Both the position numbers and the translations under genes were made by a program. Below the pieces are notes generated by a model. That model was not told the origin of the DNA, ran no database searches, and was given only the letters and a program-made list of their open reading frames with translations. DNA of 22,156 nucleotides from Hallerella sp964501065 (GTDB lineage: Bacteria > Fibrobacterota > Fibrobacteria > Fibrobacterales > Fibrobacteraceae): the NCBI GenBank assembly GCA_964501065.1, contig CAZCRF010000042.1, positions 1 through 22,156 on the forward strand. Direction: 5' to 3'. Each line of letters starts with the position of its first letter. Position 1 is the stretch's first letter. This document shows positions 6,630-15,700 of the stretch, one piece after another.

Positions 6630-9182
6630 ATGGCAACAACAATTGCACTTGCAGGGAACCCGAATTGCGGAAAGACTACGATGTTCAACGCCTTGACCGG
6701 GGCTAGCCAATATGTGGGCAACTGGCCGGGTGTCACCGTCGAACGCAAGGAAGGGCGTCTGAAAAAGTCCAAGGACACGATAGTCACGGACCTTCCGGGC
6801 ATCTATTCGCTGTCGCCCTACACGCAGGAAGAAGTCGTCTCCCGCGACTATTTGATGAGTTCCGCGCCGAACGTCATCTTGAACATTGTCGATGCGACGA
6901 ACATCGAACGCAACCTTTACTTGACGACCCAACTCTTGGAGCTGGGAAAGCCGACCGTGATTGCGCTCAACATGATGGACGCTCTGAAAAAATCCGGCTC
7001 GACCATCGACGTGAAAAAGCTTTCCGAAAAGCTCGGCGTTGAAATCGTCGAGACCCAAGCCCTTTACGGCAAGGGAATCCGGGAAGCGGCGGAAAAGGCC
7101 GTCGAACTTTCGAAATCTACGGCGACGCAGTCCCAGGCGAAGTTCGCGGACGACGTGGAAAAGGCCATCGCCGACGTGACGGCGTATCTCCCGCCTGTCG
7201 CGGAAAATTTGAAGCGTTGGTACGCCATCAAGCTGATTGAACGCGACAAGAACGTTTTCGCCCGGCTCTCCCTTTCGGAGGCGGACAAGGCGAAAATCGA
7301 AGAAATCGTGAAGGCCTTGGAAGCGTCCCGAGACAACGACAGCGAATCGATTATCACCGACGAACGCTACAATTACATCGCGGAGGTCTTGAACGGCGTC
7401 TTGAAAAAGTCAGGCAGCCACTTGACCTTGTCCGACAAGGTGGATCGCATCGTGACGAACCGGATTCTCGGTCTCCCGATTTTCCTTTTGGTGATGTGGG
7501 CCGTGTACTACATCTCCGTGACGACTGTCGGCTCCATGGCGACGGATTGGACGAACGATTCTTTCGTCGGCGGCATCCAGGAAGCTGTCCAAGGTTTTCT
7601 TGAAGGAGCCGGGGCGAATCCAATCCTGACAGATGCTCTGGTGAACGGAGTCATCGGCGGCGTGGGCGCGGTCGTGGGCTTTGCTCCCCAGATGTTCATT
7701 TTGTTCATTTTGCTCTCCTTCATCGAGGACTGCGGCTACATGGTGCGCATCGCGTTCGTGATGGACCGCATTTTCCGTCGCTTCGGGCTTTCGGGCAAGA
7801 GCTTCATTCCGCTGCTCGTCGCTTCGGGTTGCGGAATTCCCGGCATCATGGCGTCGAAGACCATTGAAAACGACAACGACCGCCGATTGACCATCATGAC
7901 GACGACTTGGGTGCCTTGCGGCGCGAAGCTCCCGGTGATTGCCTGCATGGCGGGCGTCATTGCGGCTCAAGGCGGCTTGGGCTCCTGGGTCGCCCCGACG
8001 ATGTATGCCTGCGGAATCGGCAGTGTCCTGCTTGCCGCGATCATGCTCAAGAAGACGAAGCCCTTCCACGGGGAAGCCGCCCCGTTCGTGATGGAGCTTC
8101 CGCAATATCATCTTCCGCAGCTGAAGACCGTTTTGATGCACGCTTGGGAACGCACCAAGGGATTCTTGATTAAAGCCGGTACGATTTTGTTCCTCGCTTG
8201 CCTGGTGATGTGGTTCCTGTCTAGCTACGGTTGGCAAAGCGCCTCCGCAGAGGGCGAAGCGGAAGTGGCCGCCGTTGCGGAAACCGCCCCGAATCCCGCG
8301 GACGCCCCTGCTGTCGTGAGCGATTCCGTGGCTGCCGTCGATTCTGCCGTGACGGATTCTGCGACCGCCTTGGCTGCGGATTCCAGTGCTGAAAAGACGG
8401 ACTCTGCGACGGCGCAAGTTGCTGAAGCTGTGGAAACGTCGGATTCCGCGCAGGCGGCAGAAGTCGCTTCTGCGGAAAAGCCCGAAGCTGCTGAACCTGC
8501 CGAAGAGTCTGCGGAAAGCGGCGAAGAAGAGGAAGAGGCCGCTGCCGGGGAAGAGCTGGCCGCCGACACGGAAAACTTGGAATTCGGCTTGGTGGAAAAT
8601 CCGGCGAATTCCATCTTGGCCCGCATCGGCAACAAGATTCGCTACATCTTCCTTCCGCTCGGATTTGGCGGAGAAGAAGGCGGTTGGCAAGCTGCAGCGT
8701 CTTCCTTGGCCGGGTTCTCCGCGAAAGAGGGCATCGTCGGGACAATGGCCGTCTTGGCCGGCGGAAACGACGCCCTGCAAGAAGAAGCGGAAGGCGCGGA
8801 AACCTATGAAGATGCCGGAACGTTCGGCGCAGTGCTCAAGACTTGGTTCCCGAGCGTCTTGGCGGCATTCTGCTTCTTGCTCTTCAACTTGCTTGATTCG
8901 CCTTGCCTTGCCGCCATTGCGACGATGGCCCGCGAACTCAACGACCGCAAATGGTTCTGGTTCGCCATCATCTTCCAGAACGTCTGGGCTTGGGTGATGA
9001 CCTTCATCGTTTACCAAATCGGTTCCCTGGTGATGGGTGGCGGTTTCTCGGTGGCGACGGCTATCGCCTGCATCTTCATCGCGGCGATGCTCTTCCAGTT
9101 GTTCCGCCCGGATCCTTACAAGGGCAAGACTTTCGGCGCGGTCCGCTCCGTCGACGCCATCGCCGGTCAGCAAAAGAAGTGA
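6630..9182 (+). CDS. feoB: Ferrous iron transporter FeoB with acidic periplasmic insertion
   Basis: An 850-residue inner-membrane Fe(II) transporter. The cytosolic GTPase has G1 GNPNCGKT (9-16), G2 Thr36, G3 DLPG (54-57) and G4 NMMD (114-117), then the helical GDI region to about 270. The membrane half carries the conserved cysteine signatures of the two Gate modules: SGCGIPG around Cys401, WVPCGAKLP around Cys430, and SPCLAAIATMARE around Cys759. The odd part is residues 537-655. After the helix ending MWFLSSYGW and before NSILARIGNK, where family members have a short loop, there are about 115 residues, roughly one third Ala with Ser, Thr, Val and many Asp/Glu and almost no basic residues. 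By topology this should face the periplasm. AAGGAGA at 6617-6623 fixes the start. The rest is family-like, so the protein should be functional. Confidence 0.96.
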   Translation: MATTIALAGNPNCGKTTMFNALTGASQYVGNWPGVTVERKEGRLKKSKDTIVTDLPGIYSLSPYTQEEVVSRDYLMSSAPNVILNIVDATNIERNLYLTTQLLELGKPTVIALNMMDALKKSGSTIDVKKLSEKLGVEIVETQALYGKGIREAAEKAVELSKSTATQSQAKFADDVEKAIADVTAYLPPVAENLKRWYAIKLIERDKNVFARLSLSEADKAKIEEIVKALEASRDNDSESIITDERYNYIAEVLNGVLKKSGSHLTLSDKVDRIVTNRILGLPIFLLVMWAVYYISVTTVGSMATDWTNDSFVGGIQEAVQGFLEGAGANPILTDALVNGVIGGVGAVVGFAPQMFILFILLSFIEDCGYMVRIAFVMDRIFRRFGLSGKSFIPLLVASGCGIPGIMASKTIENDNDRRLTIMTTTWVPCGAKLPVIACMAGVIAAQGGLGSWVAPTMYACGIGSVLLAAIMLKKTKPFHGEAAPFVMELPQYHLPQLKTVLMHAWERTKGFLIKAGTILFLACLVMWFLSSYGWQSASAEGEAEVAAVAETAPNPADAPAVVSDSVAAVDSAVTDSATALAADSSAEKTDSATAQVAEAVETSDSAQAAEVASAEKPEAAEPAEESAESGEEEEEAAAGEELAADTENLEFGLVENPANSILARIGNKIRYIFLPLGFGGEEGGWQAAASSLAGFSAKEGIVGTMAVLAGGNDALQEEAEGAETYEDAGTFGAVLKTWFPSVLAAFCFLLFNLLDSPCLAAIATMARELNDRKWFWFAIIFQNVWAWVMTFIVYQIGSLVMGGGFSVATAIACIFIAAMLFQLFRPDPYKGKTFGAVRSVDAIAGQQKK

Positions 9183-9199
9183 TTTTCAAAGAGGTCTGA

Positions 9200-9370
9200 A
9201 TGCTTGCAAACATCCTGGTCATCGCATTGCTCGCCTTGTGGACAATCGTCGCCGTCGCGTTCGTCGTCAAAAACGTGAAGAGCGCCGTGGTGAACCGCAA
9301 CCCGGCCTGCTTGGGATGTTCTCAGGCATGTGCTGCCCATTCCGCTCATTGCAAGCACCGTTTGCCATAG
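9200..9370 (+). CDS. FeoB-associated Cys-rich membrane protein
   Basis: A 56-residue protein starting MLANILVIALLALWTIVAVA: one membrane helix at about 3-23, then a short basic stretch, then CLGCSQAC (38-45) and a further Cys in HCKHRLP near the end. Small proteins with one amino-terminal helix and a CxxC-type tail are a known accessory at the 3' end of feo operons (FeoB-associated Cys-rich membrane protein). A role in handling ferrous iron beside FeoB is assumed for that group but not established. CAAAGAGG at 9187-9194 precedes the ATG by five bases, it lies 17 bp after feoB, and the operon terminator follows. It is easily missed because of its size. Confidence 0.85.
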   Translation: MLANILVIALLALWTIVAVAFVVKNVKSAVVNRNPACLGCSQACAAHSAHCKHRLP

Positions 9371-9383
9371 ACGATTCCCTCGG

Positions 9384-9444
9384 GGCGAAAGCTCCGGGGG
9401 AATTTTCGCCTGAAAAGCTTCCTCTTCGCGGGGGAGCTTTTTTT
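9384..9444 (+). terminator. Rho-independent terminator of the feo operon (double hairpin)
   Basis: First hairpin: GGCGAAA (9384-9390) pairs perfectly with TTTCGCC (9404-9410). Second hairpin: AAAGCTTCC (9414-9422) pairs with GGGAGCTTT (9432-9440), including one T-G pair, and runs into TTTT (a T7 tract in total). The second is a classic intrinsic terminator; it separates the feo operon from the restriction island. Confidence 0.85.
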
Positions 9445-9480
9445 GGCGTCGGGAAACGGAGTTGGGGACTGGGAAAGCGG

Positions 9481-9509
9481 TTTGAATTTTTGACTCCATT
9501 GAGTATATT
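9481..9509 (+). promoter_or_regulatory. Possible promoter of the restriction-modification island
   Basis: TTGAAT (9482-9487) and TATATT (9504-9509) are 16 bases apart, about 25 bases before the first island start codon. Each hexamer has four or more consensus matches. The remaining gap (9445-9532) has no other visible signal. Confidence 0.35.
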
Positions 9510-9532
9510 TTCAAACAGTTGAATCAATACAC

Positions 9533-10486
9533 TTGGCGACATTTGTGGAAAAACTGATAGACATAGCCCAAAGCCCGGTTTACCCCCTTCTCGTGATTCT
9601 TTTACAGGACAAGTCGACGAAGAAGAACATCATCTGGGCGACGGACACCTACGAGGAGTACGGCTGCGGATTTACGGATAAAGAGCCGATTGAACGGGAG
9701 CTGCTGTCGCAGCACGCGGACATCATCAAGCCGCGTATCCAGAAATCACTGGAGGCGCAGGCGGCGCGAACGCGAAAAAAAGCCGAGGTCTTCACACCGG
9801 CGTGGCTCTGCAACCTGATGAACAATTACTGCGATCAGGAATGGTTCGGCAGGAAAGACGTTTTTAACATAGAAAATGAAGACCATACATGGACGGTAGC
9901 CCCGGAGCCGATAGAGTTTCCGAAACGGAAAACATGGAAGCATTACGTGGATTCCCGGCGGCTGGAAATCACATGCGGCGAAGCGCCGTACCTCGTGTCA
10001 CGGTATGACGTCTCAACCGGCGAGCTGATTGTTCCGCCAAAGCGCAGGATCGGACAGCTTGACCGGAAGCTTCGGATAGTGAACGAAAATACCGATACAT
10101 ATGATGAATGGCTCAAATGGGCAATCCGGGCGTTCGAGGCGACGTATGGGTATGAATATCAGGGAGACAATCTTCTGATTGCGCGGGTGAATCTCTTGTT
10201 GACGTTCATTGATTATTACACGGAACGCTGGGAAAAGCAGCCGGATGAAAAGCTTCTGCGGCAGGTGGCAAATAAAATCGTCTGGAACATCTGGCAGATG
10301 GACGGCCTGAAGGACACCGTCCCACTTGGAAAGCCGTATGAGGAATATCACCAGATGTCGCTGTTTGAGAGCTTTTCGGACATGGCGGCGCAGGAAGAAG
10401 AGCCGGAAGCGATACCTTGTAAAATATTTGACTGGAGAGCGGGGCGTTCTCTCGTCTTCAAGAAGCTGAAGGAGAATAGAGTATGA
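9533..10486 (+). CDS. Restriction-modification methylase subunit, amino-half type (FTP and motif-I-like)
   Basis: A 317-residue protein of the group usually named restriction endonuclease subunit M. It has the N6-adenine methyltransferase motif X word FTP (87-89, in KKAEVFTPAWLCNLMNN), a motif-I-like SAM-binding stretch LEITCGEAPYLVSRYD (144-159) and a downstream GYEYQGDNLLIAR (206-218) that matches the motif II/III region of Eco57I-type enzymes. It has no NPPY; that motif occurs in the gene at 11520. It therefore looks like half of a split methyltransferase. The start is uncertain: the frame opens at TTG 9533 (GTG 9545 is possible), there is no ATG near the expected amino end (VEKLIDIAQSPVYPLL) and no clear ribosome site. 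It overlaps the next gene by 4 bp (ATGA). Confidence 0.78.
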   Translation: MATFVEKLIDIAQSPVYPLLVILLQDKSTKKNIIWATDTYEEYGCGFTDKEPIERELLSQHADIIKPRIQKSLEAQAARTRKKAEVFTPAWLCNLMNNYCDQEWFGRKDVFNIENEDHTWTVAPEPIEFPKRKTWKHYVDSRRLEITCGEAPYLVSRYDVSTGELIVPPKRRIGQLDRKLRIVNENTDTYDEWLKWAIRAFEATYGYEYQGDNLLIARVNLLLTFIDYYTERWEKQPDEKLLRQVANKIVWNIWQMDGLKDTVPLGKPYEEYHQMSLFESFSDMAAQEEEPEAIPCKIFDWRAGRSLVFKKLKENRV

Positions 10487-11517
10487 AAACAGATTTAACG
10501 GAGAATAGAGACTCTTCTTACAAAAACCTGCTTGAAAATATCGGAGACGCTTTGCGGAACGGCAGACAAAAAGCCGCGTCTCAGATTAACCAAACGCTCG
10601 TCGAGACAAATTGGAATATCGGCAAATATATTGTTGAGTACGAGCAGGCGGGACATGAAAAAGCGGAGTATGGGTCGGAGACGCTGAAAAGATTATCCCG
10701 CGATTTAACGGAAAGATACGGAAACGGCTTCAGCCTAAGTAATATTAACAAGATGAGAAAACTGTATCTTACTTATCCGATTTTGCAGACACTGTCTGCA
10801 AAATTGAGCTGGAGTCATTATGTTGAACTTTTGAAAATTGACGATGATATGGAACGCTCTTTCTATATCCATGAATGCGAAAGTGAAAGCTGGGGCGTCA
10901 GGGAGCTGAAACGACAAATGAAAAGCATGCTTTTTCAGAGGCTTGCGCTCAGCAAAAACAAAGACGAGGTCATGGCGCTTGCGAAAGAGGGACAGATTAT
11001 CGAAAAGCCGAAAGACATTATAAAAGATCCATATATATTTGAATTTGTCGGACTGCCGGAACTGCCGGTGTATACTGAAGGTGATTTAGAAAATGCGCTG
11101 ATAGATAATCTCAGTCATTTTCTGCTGGAACTCGGCAAGGGATTCACCTATGTCGGCAGGCAGCAGCCTGTCAATATCGGAGGGAGGATATTCAAGATCG
11201 ATCTGGTCTTCTATCATCGGATCCTGAAATGCTTCGTCCTGATCGACCTGAAGCGCGGCGAAGTACAGCATGAGGATATAGGTCAGATGAATTTGTATCT
11301 GAACTACTACCGCGAAGAGATGAATACACCCGGGGATACAGAGCCGATTGGCATTGTTATGGGCGCATTTGAAGACAAACTGATGGTGAAATACGCGACA
11401 CAGAATATATCAAACCAACTTTTTGTCAGCCGGTATCAGCTTTATCTGCCGGACAGGCAACAATTAGAAGATGAAATCCGCAGATTCATGGATCGTGCCG
11501 ACGCAAAGGAGAACTAA
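10483..11517 (+). CDS. YhcG-type PD-(D/E)XK nuclease (DUF1016)
   Basis: A 344-residue protein with both parts of the YhcG/DUF1016 family. The amino-terminal DUF1016 domain covers about 10-155 (NWNIGKYIVEYEQAGHEKAE, LSRDLTERYGNGFSLSNI, LSWSHYVELL, FYIHECESESWGVRELKRQ). The carboxy-terminal PD-(D/E)XK nuclease domain covers about 180-335: IFKIDLVFYH (Asp240), LIDLKRG (Asp255-x-Lys257) and GQMNLYLNYY (Gln268) form the active-site pattern, with Glu205 as the helix acid. All catalytic residues appear present. Length matches the family (about 330-370). YhcG genes are frequent passengers inside type I and other restriction loci, where their role is not well defined. Here it sits between the two parts of a split methyltransferase, joined by ATGA to the first and two bases before the second. 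Confidence 0.92.
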   Translation: MKTDLTENRDSSYKNLLENIGDALRNGRQKAASQINQTLVETNWNIGKYIVEYEQAGHEKAEYGSETLKRLSRDLTERYGNGFSLSNINKMRKLYLTYPILQTLSAKLSWSHYVELLKIDDDMERSFYIHECESESWGVRELKRQMKSMLFQRLALSKNKDEVMALAKEGQIIEKPKDIIKDPYIFEFVGLPELPVYTEGDLENALIDNLSHFLLELGKGFTYVGRQQPVNIGGRIFKIDLVFYHRILKCFVLIDLKRGEVQHEDIGQMNLYLNYYREEMNTPGDTEPIGIVMGAFEDKLMVKYATQNISNQLFVSRYQLYLPDRQQLEDEIRRFMDRADAKEN

Positions 11518-11519
11518 CT

Positions 11520-12706
11520 ATGGGCAAGAAACTTTTTAATTTCGTGATCGGAAATCCGCCGTATCAGGAGGATACAAGAGACACTTCCGACAAGCCGGTC
11601 TATAACACGTTTATGGATGCTGCTTTTGGCGTGGCAGAGAAAGTCGAATTGATTACTCCTGCGAGATTTCTTTTCAATGCAGGGAAAACACCGAAGGCGT
11701 GGAACGAGGAACGGCTTTCCGATCCACATTTTAAGGTGTTGGAATATGAGCAAGATAGCTCCAGAGTTTTTTCCAATACCGATATTAAGGGCGGCGTGGC
11801 TGTAACGTATAGAGATATGTCTAAGGATTACGGTGCAATTGGTGCCTTTTCTGCATTTGAAGAACTGAACACCATTTTGCGAAGAGTGTCTGTACGTCTC
11901 ACATCTGGTTCCCTAACAGATATTATGATTTTGCAGAACAGGTTTGATTTGGATGCGCTTTACACTGATTACCCAGAAGCAAGAAATCAGATAAGCAGTG
12001 ATGGTCGGGAGCGAAGAATTGTAACAAGCTCTTTTAATAAGCTCAATGTTTTTAAGGAAAATAAACCAGTTGGAGAAAGTGTTCGCATATTAGGACTTGC
12101 TCAACCGGGAAATAAAAGGGTTTATAAGTGGATTTTGCGAAAATACATTATCGACAATGGTAATCTTGAGCATTTTAAAGTCGTTTTACCAAAGTCAAAC
12201 GGTTCTGGAGCAATAGGAGAAGTATTATCTACTCCGCTCGTCGGCGAGCCGCTCGTCGGCTATACACAGTCTTTTATTGGTATAGGTTNNNNNNNNNNNN
12301 NNNNNNNNNNNNNNNNNNNNNNNNNNNNNNNNNNNNNNNNNNNNNNNNNNNNNNNNNNNNNNNNNNNNNNNNNNNNNNNNNNNNNNNNCCGCTCGTCGGC
12401 GAGCCGCTCGTCGGCTATACACAGTCTTTTATTGGTATAGGTTCTTTTAATTCTAAAGCCGAAGCGGATGCTTGTTTGAAATATGTAAAATCAAAATTTG
12501 CCCGTACAATGCTTGGAGTTCTGAAAATAACACAGGATAATCCTCCTGAAAAGTGGAAATACGTCCCTCTCCAAGACTTCACTCCCTCTTCCGACATCGA
12601 CTGGTCGAAATCCGTCCATGAGATCGATCTGCAGCTGTATCGTAAATATGGACTTGACGAGAACGAGATAAACTTCATCGAGACGCATGTAAAGGAGATG
12701 GCATAA
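11520..12706 (+). CDS. Eco57I-type N6-adenine methylase catalytic half (gene broken only by assembly gap)
   Basis: The gene starts MGKKLFNFVIGNPPYQ: NPPY at 12-15 is methyltransferase motif IV, the catalytic motif of N6-adenine enzymes, and it stands at the extreme amino end without motifs X or I. ELITPARFLFNAG, VLEYEQDSSRVFSNTDIKGG and a carboxy part rich in aromatic and charged residues fit the TaqI/Eco57I-like target-recognition region. The reading frame appears to die at 12440 only because 100 N and a duplicated 55-bp edge are inserted. Joining base 12288 to 12444 gives ...SFIGIG-SFNSKAEADACL... in frame through to the TAA at 12704-12706, in total 343 residues. The tail QDNPPEKWKYVPLQDF is also family-like. 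The start follows GGAGAA at 11506-11511. Treat it as an intact gene in the organism. Confidence 0.85.
12234..12288 (+). repeat. 55-bp duplicated contig edge, left copy
   Basis: Bases 12234-12288 are identical to 12389-12443, directly on the other side of the N run. The block also contains an internal 15-bp near-tandem (CCGCTCGTCGGCGAG, then CCGCTCGTCGGC), giving PLVGEPLVG in the protein. Confidence 0.97.
12289..12388. other. Assembly gap of exactly 100 N
   Basis: One hundred N of conventional unknown-size placeholder length. Because both edges carry the same 55 bp, the true gap is most likely negative (an overlap), with no sequence missing. Confidence 0.98.
12389..12443 (+). repeat. 55-bp duplicated contig edge, right copy
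   Basis: This is the identical partner of 12234-12288. Removing the N run and one copy restores the reading frame of the methylase gene. Confidence 0.97.
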
Positions 12707-15700
12707 ATGTCAGCAATCAAGATAAATACAGCCACAAAGGTCACTCCTCAGTGCTACGCCTATACGACTCCGGGAGTGCCGAAACACAACGGCTGGACAA
12801 AGATCGGATTTACAGAGCGGGACGTGGAAACCCGCATCAATGAGCAGACGCACACGGTCGGCGTCGATCACAAGACATGGTGGCATATGCGCGCCGCCTA
12901 TATGACTGAGCCTTACGGTAGCTTTACCGATAAGGATTTTCATGCCTATTTGAAGAAGCTCGGCATTTCCCGCGAGGTAGGAACTGAGTGGTTCCAGATT
13001 GAGCCGAATACCGCCAAGGGTGATTTTATCGACTTCACGCAAAACCACGGTGTAGTTTCCGCGGATGATGCGGACGCGGTGATTCCGTATAAGCTTCGCG
13101 ATGAACAGAACGATGCCGTGCAGCATACGTACGACTATTTCAAATCCCACGAGAAGGGAGAATTCCTCTGGAACTGCAAGCCGCGTTTCGGCAAGACGCT
13201 CTCGGCTTATGATCTCTGCAGTCGGCTTGATGTGACGAATGTTCTGATTGTGACCAACCGTCCGGCAATCGCAAATTCATGGTATCAGGACTATGAAACT
13301 TTCTTCGGCCCGCAGTCCGGATATCTCTTTGTAAGCAATGTGGACGGCATCAAGGACAGGAAATATGTTCTCAGCCGTCAGGAATATCTTGATAAGCTGC
13401 AGGAACTTGGCGTCGGCAAGGTGAAGGGCTGCATTGAGTTTGTCAGCCTGCAGGATCTGAAAGGCTCTATTTACTTTGGCGGCAGATACGACAAGCTCTC
13501 CGAAGTAAGCGCGGAAAAGGGACTGACGTGGGATATTCTCATCATCGACGAGGCACACGAGGGCGTCGATACATATAAAACGGATACGGCATTCAACCAT
13601 ATTCGCCGCAAGTATACGCTGCACCTTTCCGGCACGCCTTTCAAGGCGCTGGCGAATGATAAGTTTCCGGAAAAGGCTATCTATAACTGGACGTACGCCG
13701 ACGAGCAGAAGAAAAAGCGCGACTGGGACGATTCCAGCGAGATTGAGAATCCGTATGAGAACCTGCCGAGGCTTTCTCTGTTCACCTATCAGATGTCTGA
13801 CATTATCCGTGACAAAGTTAAGCAGGGCATTGAGCTTGCAGATAATGATGTGGAGGAATACGCGTTTGACCTGAATGAGTTCTTCAAAACCAATGAATCC
13901 GGCCGTTTTCTTCATGACGCGGACGTGGATAAATTTTTGGACGCGCTGACGACGCAGGACAAGTTCCCGTTCTCCACGCCGGAGCTGCGGGATGAGCTGA
14001 AGCATACCTTCTGGCTCTTGAACCGTGTGGCAAGCGCGAGAGCACTCGCTAAGAAGCTGGGGCTCCATCCGGTATTCAAGGATTATGAGGTTATTCTTGC
14101 TGCGGGCGATGGCAAGCTCGATGATGATGACGAGAATGAAAAGTCCTTTGATAAAGTCACGAAAGCCATCCAGACACATGATAAGACGATCACACTTTCT
14201 GTCGGGCAGCTCACAACCGGCGTAACGATTCCGGAGTGGACGGCGGTTCTCATGCTTTCCAACATGGCAAGCCCGGCGCTCTATATGCAGGCGGCGTTCC
14301 GTGCGCAGAATCCGTGCCTGTTCCATGATGCACAGGGCAATTCCTACCGAAAGAAAAATGCCTATGTATTTGACTTTGATCCGGCGAGAACACTGACGAT
14401 ATTTGAGAAATTTGCAAACGACCTGATTCCGGAGACCTCTGGCGACAAGGGAGACTTTGATCAGCGAAAGGCACATGTCCGCGAGCTTTTGAACTTCTTC
14501 CCTGTCTATGGTGAAGATGATAACGGATCAATGATCGAGCTGGATGCAGAATCCGTTCTGACCATTCCGCGTCATATCCATGCAAAGGAAGTCGTGGAGC
14601 GAGGCTTCATGTCAAACTTCCTGTTTGCCAATATTTCCGGCATCTTTGGCGCGCCGAAAGAAATCATCGACATCATCAACAATATGCAGGCTATCGAGGA
14701 GCCGGGTAAGCTGTCGCCTACAGGCATTGACGAACATACGGCGGACGGCCTTGATCTGAACGATGAAGGTAAGGTTGAAATACCGCACGAGCAGGTGATC
14801 GGAACGGCCAGCGAGCTTTTCGGCGACAAAGTTTACAGCGACGTGCACGAACAGCTCAAACAGGCTGTAGCGGGCATTACAGAAGAACACGCAAAGAATC
14901 CTGATCCGAAAAAGGATGAACTTGCGGCGCTCCGCGAGAAGTTCTCTAAACCGATTGCAGATACACTCATGGAAACTGCCCGCCAGCAATATGGCAGAGA
15001 TTTGAAGAAGTCCACGCAGAATCAGCTTGAGCGCAAGATTCAGGAAACGACGGATACTGTTGTGAGCCGCGAGTACGGCGATTACACCATCCGGGATCAC
15101 CAGCTCGAAAAAGAACGCGACGACAGAATTGCCGAGGCGCAGAAGTCCGGTGCGTCCATGACCGAGATCACCAGGCTGGATGATGAATACACGAAGCGCA
15201 GGCTCGAAGGCTATCAGCAGATGGTGGATAACATTCATAAGAAGCTGAACAGCGAAGAAACCGTCAAAAAGGCAGCGGAAACCATCGTGGAGACTGTCGA
15301 GACCGAAAAGCTGAACAGGGAGAAGGATTCCATTGAAGGCAGCGTTCGCGACCATCTCCGCGGTTTCTCACGTACGATTCCTGCGTTCCTTATGGCTTAT
15401 GGCGATGAGAGCACCACGCTTGCGAACTTTGATGCACTTGTACCGGCGGAGGTGTTTTGGGAAGTTACGGTGAATCCGCAGAATGGCGTCGGAGTAACAC
15501 TTGACCAGTTCCGCATGTTGCGCGACGGCGGGGATTACGATACCACCGACGAAAACGGAAATCCGGTCAAGAAGCATTTTGACGGACATTTGTTTGACGA
15601 GGTCGTATTTAATGACGCGGTACAGGAGTTCATGAAAAAGCGGCTGGAACTGGCAGACTACTTCACCGGCGAACACGAGGACGATATCTTCACTTACATC

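Noticed and set aside
7410..9173. A 587-codon open frame on the minus strand opposite feoB
   Set aside because: It is a shadow of strong codon bias in feoB: it has no family-like motifs, a composition rich in Arg/His, and it lies wholly antisense to a clearly conserved gene.
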